Shown here: positions 8,970-20,349 of the stretch, piece after piece | Position numbering within the stretch: the first letter of the stretch is position 1 | Layout of the letters: each line of letters begins with the position of its first letter | Source of the DNA: Oxyruncus cristatus | Lineage: Eukaryota; Chordata; Aves; Passeriformes; Cotingidae | Direction: 5' to 3' | NCBI GenBank assembly: GCA_013399855.1 | Contig: VXAY01005987.1 | Span: forward strand, 1,475,356 to 1,539,355 | Length of the DNA: 64,000 bases | Program-made: the position numbers and the translations under genes | The notes under the pieces: model-generated | Databases searched by the model: none | What the model saw: the letters and a program-made list of their open reading frames with translations, nothing else | Told to the model about the DNA's origin: nothing

Positions 8970-10653
8970 CATCATTTTCTGCAAACTTCTGCAGAATTAT
9001 CAGGGGCAGCAGTTAACTGACCACAGTTCTCGGTGCCCTGAGGTGGAGGACCATGGCTGCAAGAATGAGCAACTCCCACCTGACCCTGAAAATGTGCAGG
9101 ATCTGTTGCTCCAGCTGGATGCCTACAAATCTGTGGGGCCTGATGGGATTTATCCAAGAATCCTCAAAGAGGTTTCTGATGCCATTGCAAAACCTCTCTG
9201 AATGATTTTTGTGCAGCCTTGGGAATCTGGGGAGGTCCCAGCTGACTGGAAACTGGCAAACATTGTCTCAATTTTCAAGAAGAGCAAGGGGAACCTCAGA
9301 AACTATAGACCTTTCAATCTCACTTCAGTGTCTGGTAAAGTTATAGACAAGATTATTCTGGGAGGTATTGAAAAACACCTGAAAGACAATGCAGCCATTG
9401 GTCACAGCCAGCACGGCTTCATGAGAGGGAAGTCCTGCTTATCAAACCTGATTTCCTTTTATGACAAGGTAACCAACCTTGTTGATGAAGGGAGGCCAGG
9501 TGATGTCATCTTGTTGGATTTCAGTAAAGCTACTGTCTCTCACAGGATCCTTCTGCACAAAATGACCAGCACAGAGCTGGATAAACGCATCCTGTGGTGG
9601 GTGAGCAATTGGCTCAGGGGTCAAGCACAGAGGATAATAGTGAATGGGGGAACATCAGACTGGTGACCTGTCACTAGTGGGGTTCCACAGGGCTCCATCT
9701 TGGGCCCTGTGCTCTTCAACATCTTCATAAATGACTGGGAATGCAGGACTGGAAGGGATACTAAGCAAGTGTGCAGATGACACAAAACTGGGAGGAGCTG
9801 TTGACTCCCTTGAAGGCAGGGAGGCCCTGCAGAGACCTTGACAAATGAGAGGACTGGGCAATCACCAACCATAGGAAGTTCAACAACGGAAAGTGCTGCA
9901 TTCTGCACCTGGGATGGGGCAACCCTGGATGTTTGTACAGACCGGGGAATGAGATGATAGAAAGCAGTGCCATGGAAAGGAACCTGGGAGTCCTGGTCGA
10001 TGGCGAGTTGAATGTGAGTCAGCAGTGCCCTGGCAGCCAGGAGGGCCAACTGTGTCCTGGGGGGCACCAGGCAAAGCATCTCCAGCCAGGCGAGGGAGAG
10101 GACTGTCCCTCTCTGCTCTGCACTGGGGCAGCCTCACCTTGAATGTTGTGTACAGTTTTGGGCACCACAATATAAGAAAGATACTAATCTGTTAGATAGA
10201 GAGTGTCCAAAGGAGGGCAACGAGGATGGTGAAGGGGAAGCTGTATGAGGAGCAGCTGACGTCACTTGGTCTGTTCAGCCTGGAGAAGAGGAGACTGCGG
10301 GGAGACCTCACTGCAGTTACAACTTCCTCGTGAGAGGAAGAGGAGGGGCAGACACTGATCTCTTCTCTGTGGTGACCAGTGACAGAAGGCAAGGGAATGG
10401 CCTGAAGTTGTGTCAGGGGAAGTTTAGTTTGGATATTAGAGAAAGGTTCTTAATCAAGAGGGTGATTAGGTACTAGAACAGGCTCCCCAGGGAAGTGGTC
10501 ACAGCACCAAGCCTGCCAGAGTTCAAGAAGCGTTTGGATGATACTCTTGGGCACATGGTGTGACTCTTGGGGATGGTCCCATGCAGGGCCAGGATTTGGA
10601 TTTGATGGGTCCCTTCCAACTCATCATGATTGTGTGATTCTGTGATATTGTGA
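8970..10653 (+). mobile_element. CR1 LINE, longest copy, 5'-truncated
   Basis: This copy keeps the reverse-transcriptase half of ORF2, the ORF2 tail and the 3' terminus. Landmarks in order are DGIYPRILKEVSDAIAKPL, a GEVPADWKLANIVSIFKK block, the [14 protein letters not shown] motif, an ADDTKLGG segment at 9773, an ORF2 tail near 10367-10560 ending FKKRLDDTLGHMV, and terminal GTGTGATTCTGTGATATTG. The endonuclease domain and ORF1 are absent. It shares its subfamily with the minus-strand copy at 1302-1840, so the two form inverted repeats about 8-9 kb apart. Stops and frameshifts show it is dead. The 5' boundary is approximate. Confidence 0.95.
9079..9742 (+). pseudogene. CR1 ORF2 reverse transcriptase, inactivated
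   Basis: The frame reads as CR1 reverse transcriptase for about 220 codons with two TGA stops (9199-9201 and 9664-9666). The segment between them is 154 codons. Motif A is damaged: the family reads FSKAFDTVSH, whereas this copy reads FSKATVSH, so the Phe and the catalytic Asp are gone through a 6-base in-frame deletion at 9531/9532. Motif B ([14 protein letters not shown]) is intact. A one-base insertion near 9740 then throws the ADD active-site motif (9773-9781) into another frame, where it reads CADDTKL. In a living element this enzyme copies CR1 RNA into DNA at a nicked target. This copy cannot. Confidence 0.92.
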
Positions 10654-11049
10654 GGCTAATTGCAAATGATGCTACAATTTCTTGGTTTGTTTTTCATAGG
10701 GGTTAAAAATCTCATGCAGTTCCTGTCTCTTTCCTATTGCATCATTAATGTACCAGATGGGGAGATGAGAATGTGATTCCTATCCCTTGTTCCACAACCT
10801 TGGTCCATGTCTCTGAGCAAGTCAGATCACCCCTCCACCCCTTTGTTTGTTCAGCCTGAGATTTTCAAGAGAAGGAAGGTCTTTGAAATCCTTCGCTGCG
10901 GAAGAGGCCTGCAAATGTCCTGAGCAGGGACTGTGTGTCATTGTGTTTGCAAGGCTGTGACACAAAAGGGCTCTGGTTTTCACCAGGCCTTCAGGTGTTT
11001 GTGCAGGCTACAGAGTTGTTATGATAATCCTCCTTTTCTGTGCTCATTA

Positions 11050-11345
11050 GAAAGAAGAATAGGGATTGACAATGAAAATTGGAAGAGCAGGGGGGTAAAA
11101 AAGGGAGAGAGATGCTGAAAGGAGGGAGAAGTAACAAAAGAATGACCCAGGACAAGAATAGCAAATAGAAAAAAGGGCTTTGCATGTAGGAAGGAGAGAA
11201 AATAAAGCAACAGCACAGTGGCAAAAAATAAACACAAAAAAATAGAAAGATGACCATTAACACATGGAATAGAACAGGTGAAGCAAAAGGACAAAAGAAT
11301 GGCTCATGAGGGAACACGGAAAAAAGAGAGCAAAGGGAACAGTAT
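11050..11345 (+). repeat. Purine-rich (A/G) tract
   Basis: About 300 bases of the plus strand are dominated by A and G, with runs such as GGGAGAGAGATG and AAAAAAGAGAGC. The bias removes stop codons on the minus strand and creates a 173-codon antisense frame full of Phe, Leu, Ser and Pro, which is an artefact of composition. Confidence 0.65.
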
Positions 11346-12488
11346 GTACTGGTAACCAAGCACTCAGAAAAATTCAAATGATGGTGTTTAAGAAATCTTC
11401 TCATGTTGCTTGGAATTAGGATGCTTGTGTCTCTGCTGCAGGACTCAAAATGAAAGTCAATCTTCTTTGATCTGCTCCAGTGGTGCAGAATGACTCTAAG
11501 GGAATGTATCAATTAAGAAAATATTGACATTGCTAGTACAGCATTTTACCTATCTTAGGTTCTACTGAAAGTAGGTTGCGTTGGAAAATAAATGAATCAT
11601 GATACTGGCACAATGACAATCCAATGAGCTCTTTGGGGAAAAGGATAGGAAAAGGTACAGTTGTACATGTTCTGTGGATCCGAATGATGACCACTGTGTT
11701 ATAAAATTGCTGTGCTTTTTGTTGCTAGGGCTCGCCTCCCACAGTAGCAGTGTAAAACAGTGCTTCATGAATTTGGTAACCTTTCTGCCCATGAAAATGT
11801 ATGCCAAACTCCTACCAGTTAATTTCCTTAAGGCATGAGCAAAAAGCCAGACCCTTGCTGCAAAATGTCAAATATCAGACTAGATTTGTCATAGGAGGAA
11901 AACTGCAATGTTTAGAGACTGGTGATTACACAGACTTTGAAGATTATGGAAGTGTAGAAAATGAGTTTATAATTTATTGGACCGAACTTTTGGGTATGTA
12001 AAGTCTCACAGCTCCTAGTGCAGCACTTGGTCTTCTTTGTTCTTGCACAAGGCATCTTGACATCCTGGCTCTGAGCTAAAGTCTTCTATTCCTGGTGTAC
12101 GAATAGGAAAAACAAGAGCTGAAAAACATAGATGCCTAAGGGTAAACTCCTTCCCCTCTGTTTATGCATCTACAGAAGTACTTCCCACTCCCTACTGTTA
12201 TTTATTTAATGGAGACATTTCAAAAGGACTTTAAACAACATTTTCAAATACAGAAACTTCATATTCATTGCCTAAGACATGACTGGAGATCATTCATATT
12301 CATTAGGTCCATGGCTTCAGAAACAAGAAATCATTAAATCTGCCTCCATCTTTGTCCTCTCATGAGTCTGCTGATCCCAAGTTCTGTCATTCATCTGGTA
12401 TATAATGAGCACCATGTATAATGCAGAGTCTTAGCTCAATCAGGAGCAGTTAATGTTATGAGTCTTGTGCTAAGACTGCAGCCTGTCA

Positions 12489-12521
12489 TAGCTGTGCTGC
12501 TGCCCTAGCTGTGCTGCTGCC
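12489..12521 (+). repeat. Tandem 16-mer, two copies
   Basis: TAGCTGTGCTGCTGCC occurs exactly at 12489-12504 and 12506-12521, period 17. It is a short slippage duplication. Confidence 0.85.
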
Positions 12522-13272
12522 TCCAGTCACATATGCACTCAATTGCCTTTTCCTGGCACTATATAAAGTGGGAAGATCTTGTCAAATAGCTTGATTAATA
12601 TTTCTTTCATCTTTGAAGAAGATAAGAAAAGGAGATGGGGATCCAGGTGTTCTTTCTTTTTTAACCATAGCCAAGTAACGATTGTAGATCCATTTTTACT
12701 ATGTGATTTTTGCTTGAATCAGAAGTGGATAGAAAAAACATCAGGTGCAGCAATATTCAGTAGTATAACCAGATTTATTCTGCAATAGAAATAAAACAGG
12801 AAAATAACACTCTCAGCACAGTGTGTTATCAGCTTTCAAAATTCCCATGAGGAAATTATGTAAATCGCTATTCAGTCAAAGTCAACAGACTTGTAGGAGG
12901 GTCAAACAAGGGTAATTCCAGATGAATCAAACCAGGGTAATATATGAATACCATGAAGAAACAGTCTGTCTGCCTTCCTGGTCGCATGTGTTGTACACTG
13001 GACTTCCAGAGGCAGTTTAGAGCAAGAGGAGGAAGAGCTGCATGGATAACCAGTACAGCTGGGAAACAATTTCAGAAAGCTGAAAAAGAACTGCAGTTAA
13101 TTTTGGGTTTGAGGTATAATTTCTGCATTTTTAACTATATGTTTGTTAATGAAATGTCATTTTAATCCGAATATGAACAAAAATTATTTTTTCTTTTTTG
13201 TCCCAAAAAAGTGTAAAAATAAAAGAAGCTGAGGCGTATGTAAAGGGATAACTGTGTTACAATTTTAAACCA

Positions 13273-13337
13273 ATAGGATTTGATAAAATCCTATAGGTTA
13301 TTGATAAAATCCTAAACTGATAGGATTTGATAAAATC
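13273..13337. repeat. Palindromic mini-repeat, three partial units
   Basis: ATAGGATTTGATAAAATC occurs exactly at 13273-13290 and 13320-13337. The shared core TTGATAAAATC occurs at 13280, 13301 and 13327. The unit is itself a near-palindrome: TAGGATTT (13274-13281) pairs with AAATCCTA (13286-13293). Spacing of 21 and 26 bases suggests decayed tandem units. Confidence 0.8.
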
Positions 13338-15228
13338 TAAATCACTAAATGTATGTGTGTACCCAGACTGGTGGGTTTTGTACAGAGAAAAGATTCCAGA
13401 CAAAACTTCTCTCCAGCCCAGCAGATGATTTATTAATAGGAGGGGTGTTTTGCATGCCTGGCTGGAGGTTATGAAAGGGAATCACAGGGCACAGGACAGA
13501 AACTCTGTAGGGAGGTTTCTCAACAGCCCATTGAAAGCAGTGACCCAACACAGGCTGGAGAAAGATGCAAACAAGCGACAACAATAGAGGCAAGGATTAG
13601 GATCTTTTGGCCTGTATATTTCCTGTAGGTGAATACAAGAGCTGAGCAGCTCTACACAGTTAGCCACCTGTTTACTCAGCATGGCAGAGGGCAGACAGCT
13701 TTTCAGCATTGATTAGATAACCAGAAATGTGGCCAGCACCTAACTGTGTGCTGACACCACACTGCCAGGGTGCAGCACAGGACTCCTCTCCAGAAAGTGT
13801 CACTGCCAGCAGCAATGCCCCATGTTCCTGTGTGAAATTTTCCTCCATCCCTCCCCACAGTCTCTCAGATCCAGGACACAGATCACTCCATGTATGTGCT
13901 CAGTGCATGGTGGACACTTCCTTCTGCTCTTCAGGTAATTGTCTCAGGCCAAACCTCTCTCTCCAGCATGGTTTCTAAGGACTTCCCTTTTCTCAAGTAA
14001 TTTCTGCTGGTGCCAAACAGTGGCCTGTTCATCACCACCTTGTCTTCACTGGTGAGAAGGGATGAGTGGGGACATCTTTTCTTTTGGAGATGTTATCCCC
14101 AAAACCACTGTCTCCTTGTACTTTCTGCTCAGGAGAGATGAAATCCCCCGAAGTCAAAGCTGTAGGGGAAAGGCTGCATTGCCTACCATGCTGCCGGCAA
14201 TGAAGAAGCAAGAGATGTCATTATATACTGAAAAGGCTTTCTGGCCTGTATTTGCACATTCTTCCATAGGGGCTTTTATTCCTTTATTGTATTTATAGGT
14301 CCTAGGCTTGGAATATTGGTTTAAATGAAGCAAATGGTAACAGTTGAAGATAAATCCCAACACCTGCTTTCATAAGCTGTAGCTGTCATCTCTCTTCAGC
14401 TGTTCTCCATTCTCCTTCACAACAGGCCTGTCCATTGTAATCAACACACAGATTCTTGTTGGCTTCATTGGCCAGGTCCCTATAAAAACTCAGGCTTAGG
14501 AAACCTGCATCACTGATCCTAGGGGCATGGGCAAAATATTAATGTCTGTGCACAGTGTTGGGCATTGTTGTACAATGTTTGTTTTCTTCTTTTGTCTTCT
14601 TTGTTTGACTGCAGGTGGGGGTATGGCCAACATCTCTTTAAAGAGGGCCATGTGCCCTTGTAATATTTTACTTGAGCCTCTTATATCCATAGGTGGGAAT
14701 GACCTTTTAACTATGTCTCTCTTCTAGTTTCATTCTCATGGTCAATGAATCACACCAGAAGCTTTGATTGACCGAGTGTGAAAATTACACCACAAGGTCA
14801 TCTGTCTCTTTGAAAAAGCAGCTGTTCCATTTTTTATGTCTAATTGAGTTTGTCCTGCTGAAAAGGACACGAAATTTCTTTCATATTTCAAAGTGGTAAG
14901 TTCTTTGCACAATTTCAGTAAACTTTGGGCAGGAGAGGGACTGCTTCTGCTTATTACTACTTCATTCTCAGAGGAAATGTAGCAGGCTGATTTAATTATC
15001 GATGAAATGTAACTCACACCAGGCTGCTTAATGCCGTTCCTGCACCAATATGATGTGTGGTGCTGAGGGCCCTCTATATTTCACCTTTTACTGTCAGGCT
15101 GGCATTAGCTTGCACTGCTTGAATTCCCCTGGAGTAAAGAGCACCTGTACAAGAGATAATTCTCCCATTCCTGTTTGGCTGACATTTCCCTGCAGTGCTG
15201 TTCAAGAGAGAATGGAGGAGAAATGTAA
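13338..15228. other. Unique sequence with an exon-like unit
   Basis: Moderately GC-balanced unique DNA. An exon-like unit with a strong acceptor and moderate donor lies at 13861-13934. Nothing else is recognised. Confidence 0.45.
13861..13934 (+). other. Exon-like unit, uncertain
   Basis: A pyrimidine-rich acceptor (TCCTCCATCCCTCCCCACAG) ends at 13860. A donor CAG|GTAATT follows at 13934/13935, giving a 74-base unit that is open in one frame (LSDPGHRSLHVCAQCMVDT). The frame enters in phase 2 and leaves in phase 1, which would fit the phase-1 entry of the unit at 24730. The donor is only moderate, and I do not recognise the peptide. Confidence 0.15.
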
Positions 15229-15341
15229 ACAGAATAAAAACCCAACCCAAAAAAAACAACTGCAACAAAATAAAAGCTGCAACACAAAATAAAAAACAAA
15301 TAACAAAAACCCAAAACAAAACCAACCAAACAAAAAAAAAG
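15229..15341 (+). repeat. A-rich simple sequence, CAAAA/CCAAA-like
   Basis: About 110 bases made almost only of A and C, with irregular AAAAC, CCCAA and AACAAA units. This is low-complexity DNA. The lysine- and asparagine-rich frame through it is not a gene. Confidence 0.85.
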
Positions 15342-16073
15342 CCAAATCCCTTCAAAAAGCTGGTAGAAAGCTCACTCCTTCCCTACATGTTAAGTATAGT
15401 CTTGAGCATCCAATTTATAGCAGGGCATAACCAAAGCTGAATCACAGAAACTTCTTAGCACTCTGCCTATAGGCACACATGTAAGTGGTGTCAAGGCAAG
15501 GCTAAGACTATGACTCAAGCCATTTTGAGATAGGGAAGCAAAACTGTTCCTCCTAGAGTCATAAAGCAAGACAAGGTCAAACCTAGGAAACCTTTATTTA
15601 GCTCGTTAAACGAAAGCAGTACAGGCTGTGTCAATGCACTCACGGCAGCTTCTTTATGGAAGTAAGTTTTTTTCTGCTGAAGCTAATTAACCTCTGTTCC
15701 AGTCTTTTGTATGCAAGGTTTCAGCCAGCTGTGCAGACTATAAAGTGAACCATCCCTGGAGTAGAGAACTAAAGGTTTATGTTTATGTGTGCAGTAGTAT
15801 CAGGCCTGATGAGAAAAAGCCCTGTTGTAATTCAGAGCAACCCTTTTCACAGTCAATATAGTCACTATTCTGACTAGCACTATCGTATCAGCAAAGACAT
15901 GAGGGAGACCACTGTGGAGACAGTCCTTCTGTAAGAAGGGACAACAGGTCCTTACCATGGGTCCCTCCAGCCTCAATCTGTCTCCAGCACTGCCCAGGTC
16001 CAGATGTCTAGGAAGAAGCATAAGCAACTGGATAAATTTTATTTTTCCTGTGATATCAGTTCTTTCTTTTTCC

Positions 16074-16091
16074 TTTTTTTTTTTTTTTTTT
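16074..16091 (+). repeat. T18 homopolymer
   Basis: A run of 18 T preceded by a pyrimidine-rich stretch. No retrocopy is recognisable on the minus strand. Confidence 0.9.
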
Positions 16092-17739
16092 AAAGGGGCA
16101 TTGCAAACCATTTGGACCATCATTTCTTAGCAGCCACATTTTCTCTATTAGCAACTTCACTGTGAAAATAATTTAGCTCCTGATCCCTCCCTCACTGCTT
16201 ATTCCAGCAAACATCACAGCTTCACTGGGGAGGCAGTTCAGGGCTCAATATACCCAGACACCATTGGAGATGAAGAGTGTTGAGTCCTATTATGGTTTTA
16301 TGCTTTTATAATAAACCTATGTTGTTTTATTATTGTTCTTAGCTTATCTACTTCATCTGTGCTCAGTTATAATGCAGGTGTGAAGCTGTTTCAGGAAAGT
16401 GAAATAGGCTACTAATATCACCCTGAAATGTGGTCTTTAGCCACATCATCGCTACTGAATTCTCTAGTAAATTTCTAGAAGGACTGGATATTGTTGGAAT
16501 CTTTTCACTGAAATAATATGAACTTCCTTCCAAGGTCACCACATTCTTGAGTAGCCAATAAGCTTTGATGCTCATTAGAAGCTAAAACAAGCCTGAGCTT
16601 TAATCAAAGGTGCATTAACTCACATCCTGTTGTTTGGCTCTCTGATTGCTAAACTAAAATGACTGAACACAATGTGGCAACATACATGCTTTAGGAATAC
16701 TGCTGCCAGCTGTTCTTGGCATAAAATGAGTTGACTCATCTAGAAAATAGGCCTCTGTTCCTTAAAACTGGAGCAGAATGCAAATGCGTGCCCTGCTGAC
16801 CATCACCGACATCATTACCGGTGTTATTTGTGGAGCACCAGTGCACACTCTCAGAAGGGATCTGCAAAAGATGTGTTCTGTTAAGCTGATGTATTACAGT
16901 AAAATGAAATCACTTGTATGATCAGATAAACCTGTAGACTACAAGTAAACCTAATGAAGGCTATGAGTGTTTGGGGAGGTCTGTCTGTGTAAACAACCTG
17001 TCTGAACTGAGCTCATTCTTTCTGGAAAGTAAAATACTCCATATCCATTTTGTTGGTTCCTTGGGGATATGCACTCCATTATCCTAATGTTGAAACTAAC
17101 AGGTGTGAGAAGACAGAAAGCATGTAAGGGAGAAGAAGAGCAGTTTGTATGGGGAGAAGGCTTACTGATGAATGGTGTCCTCCTGAAAAGGCTTGCTTTG
17201 GACACTGGATACATTGCTTTTCATTTCTTTGTAATCTTAGCTAAGTTATACTATGTGAGAGAATAGATTTACATTTTCCCACTCGGTTTTATGCAAAGAG
17301 GAAGGTAGCTATTCAGTTTTTGACTGATTTTCCTTCATTATTTCATGTCACAAGAGCCTACAAATGTAATACGATAAGGCAGAAGGTCTGTAACTGGACC
17401 TGTGCTAAGTGCTGGGTTGAGCTGGATATGGCACACATTACCTCCCTACGCATGGAAGTCCCGCAAACCTGTTCTGGAGCTGTACAGCATCCCTTTCTTC
17501 CATAGTAAATCTATTCTCCTTAATACATGTAATTACTCTGCTTAATACAATCCTAACTGAGAAGCAAGAGAGCTGGAAATGACTCTCCACTGTTCTATAG
17601 ACTTGCACCCAAATCACTCTTAAACATTGGAAGAGATGTGATCTTCGTTGTGGTCAAATCCTCCTGGCATTGTCTGAAAATCTATTGTCTTGCATAATAA
17701 TGACAGTACTAATCATATATAAATTCCTAGTAGCTTAGA

Positions 17740-17777
17740 GAATAAGAAAAAGAAGAAAAAAAAAAAGAAAAAAAAAG
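17740..17777 (+). repeat. A-rich (AAAG-like) simple repeat
   Basis: Almost pure A with scattered G over 38 bases, ending next to AAG|GTAAGG. That donor-like site is probably accidental. Confidence 0.85.
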
Positions 17778-20349
17778 GACAAGGTAAGGAGCCAAATGTA
17801 ATTTGCTTAAAATGATAATTGCCTTTCTCACCCCAGACCCTTCTTAGATTCAAGGCAGCCTTTTGCCTCAACCTGGACTAGGATGACTCAGTAAACCTTT
17901 GCTAACTTCTTCTCCCTTCTTTTCCCCCTCTGCTGCATTATCCCAGTATGTAGAAGCCTTAGTATCACTGGCTTGGTGCAAACAGTTTTTCACATAAAAG
18001 GTCTGAGACTGGGAAGTGACAAATAGCTGGGCACTCATCCCTTTGGCTGGAACAGTGGTGTGCTGCAGGAGCTCAGATAACAAGTGACTGCCTTTAAAGG
18101 CACTAGTTTCCCAGATAGGTTTTGATTAGTGCTCCTCATTCAGCTGGCAGTACAGGGAGAATCTGTGGGATGAGTCCCAAAGGAGCTGGAGTGTTACTTA
18201 CCCCTGCTCTTTCTGGGAAATCTGGTGTTTGGGCCTTTGAGTTCATTTTTTGTGCACTGCCATGTGGTTTTGAGCCCATACCTGTATTGTGGACCGTTTG
18301 AACAGCAACTGGGGCAGACTGAACTCAGTAGCTCAGGTTTACCAGCACAGGTAATTGTGATAACTGTGTGCTCTTCTCAGATCATAGTGTGGCCTGTGGC
18401 AGGGGGGAGGGAGGCACCTCCACGTGATCTTGTCAGTCTCCCCTTTCCACTATGCAAAAGTGACTGCAGCATCAAACAAGAAGAGGGATGGAGAAAGGAA
18501 AAGGGGTCTGCAGGTACCAGGATGCTGGGCAATCCCCCCAGCTTTTCTGTGCTTTTGTGGCAATTTATAGAAAGAATTTTTGGCTTCTGACTGAAACCTA
18601 GTGAGGTTAAGCATGTTGTTTTGTAAAACTGAATGCTGGACTGTTCTTTTACACTCGTGGCATACCACTGCCTGGAGATTTGGCAAGAGTAGGTTCTGTA
18701 GCAGTGACCCAGGACAGGCAAACTTTGATTGTTTAATAAAGAGTAAAGTCTTGAACGTGGGTATTTATCCTGCATGCCATCATGCACTTGCCCAGGCAGC
18801 GTGAGCACAGATATATAAACTCCTGGAGAATTTTCTCTAATTCAGGGCAGAGTCCAGGCAGCTCTACACCAGGGCTGCAGAACAGCCGAACTCAGCTACC
18901 TTGTTAAGGCCAGTACCCTTCTGGCCCACCAGCCCTACCAGCAGAACTGCACACCAAAGTTTGGTGTGGGTCTCCTGGGAGAGGCCTCCTGCGCTGTGGT
19001 TGGGTGACTCCTGAAGGGTACAGAGTGCCCTGTCCCTCGCACATGTGTGGAGTCAGCCTGCTGGTGCAGAAGTGTTGGGGAGGGCAAGTGAAGCTTGCTG
19101 GATAAGTCAGAGGTGTTGACACACCATGGCGACAGCTAAAGATTGATCTCCATAGCTGTTTGCCCTGTTTTCCTTCAAGGAGTCATGTCCCCAAAGCAGG
19201 GGTGGCAGGAAGGCTCATGAGTCAGCTCCCAAACCACCAGAGCCCTCAGCCCAGTGTGTTATGGGAACTGCCATTGACCTGGGGTCACACTGTTAAGCTG
19301 TACCGTAAACTGCAGCTGCTTAGGAGCTGATTCACATCCCTTTCATCTCCTTCTGATGAAACCTTCAGGGATACTTTCGGTGTCTTTGCTCCGTGTACCA
19401 TCGCTTGTGGGTCAACTGGAAACCAAGAATGAAGTTCTCCTGCAGAAGCAGAAGAGGATGCTCCACTACACCTGCTTGAGTTTCTTTTCTTTGGTCTAAT
19501 TGTCCTTGTGTCTGTCAGTCTGACAGCTGGGTTATGACCTAAAATCTGGGCCTGATGGACAAGCTTCAAAGAAGTTCTATGTGTTTTAGAAAAAGTCTTT
19601 CTATTAAAAACATATTATAAACATGTATTAGAAACATATGTTGAGTCCATTCTTTGAAAATTCAATCCAAGACTTACTTTACTCAGGCCTTTCTCTGGGC
19701 TCTGGGCCTTGAGAGATGGACCTAGAGAAGAGAAATGGCCTGATTGCCTTCAAACACAATAAACTTCCAGTCACAGTGGTGTAGCAATGAGAAAAACCCC
19801 AACATCTTTCCTTTATTCTGGGTGTTAGAATGGTATTCAAAGACTGCAGCTGACAAGAGCCACTACACAAGTGCATAGTGAGAACCCACCTCTCCTGTGG
19901 AGAACTTCAAGTTGATGGTCAGTGAGAGCATTAATACTTCATATTATTGAAATTCTGCACGGTGAAGGAACCAAACCACGTGGAGGAGGAATAAGCTTAC
20001 CTTATATGAGCTACCTAGTTTGGCTAGCCAAAGAAATTAGCTTTTTTGATGGTGATTTGCCTTTATTTTACATGAATGTTGAAGACCAGTGCTTGTGCCT
20101 CTTCACTGACAGGAGAGAAGGGCCTGCTTGACTGGCATAGACCAAGCGCCTAATTTTTAGGTGAATAAATTTAAGTGACAGTGCGTCCCAGCCTTGTCTC
20201 CATTATCACTGTAGCTGGGTTAAGAGCTGTAGCTGGAGCACTCTCAAGGGTTAACGTGTACTCCTGCTCTATGTGTTAGCACTTGGTTCCTTTAGTAGCC
20301 TTGCATGATGCAGAGGTCCTGTTCATCAAAAGCAACATCAAAAAATTTA

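Larger units (their letters stand above)
10654..13263. other. Unique sequence with purine-rich tract
   Basis: Unique DNA after the CR1 3' end. It holds the purine-rich tract at 11050-11345, a short protein-like open frame at about 11819-11997 (see findings) and a 16-base tandem pair at 12489-12521. No known gene is recognised. Confidence 0.45.
15342..20349. other. Unique sequence, no gene seen
   Basis: Five kilobases of unique, mostly AT-rich DNA, with a T18 run at 16074 and an A-rich stretch at 17740. The longest frame (18377-18808, minus, 143 codons) resembles no known protein. Confidence 0.45.

Noticed and set aside
9621..10079. 152-codon minus-strand open frame.
   Set aside because: It is antisense to the CR1 ORF2 region and has no independent support.
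10991..11512. 173-codon minus-strand open frame rich in Phe, Leu, Ser and Pro, resembling a membrane protein.
   Set aside because: It lies opposite a purine-rich tract. The absence of stops and the hydrophobic bias both follow from base composition.
13341..13720. Possible LTR, suggested by mixed composition and an inverted AATAAA.
   Set aside because: No TG...CA ends, no duplication and no match to an LTR that I can name.
15229..15341. CCCAA/CCCAAA words as interstitial telomeric repeats.
   Set aside because: The units are irregular A/C words and not tandem CCCTAA, so this is simple A-rich sequence.
18377..18808. 143-codon minus-strand frame.
   Set aside because: No recognisable motif, overlapped by frames on the other strand, no splice signals.
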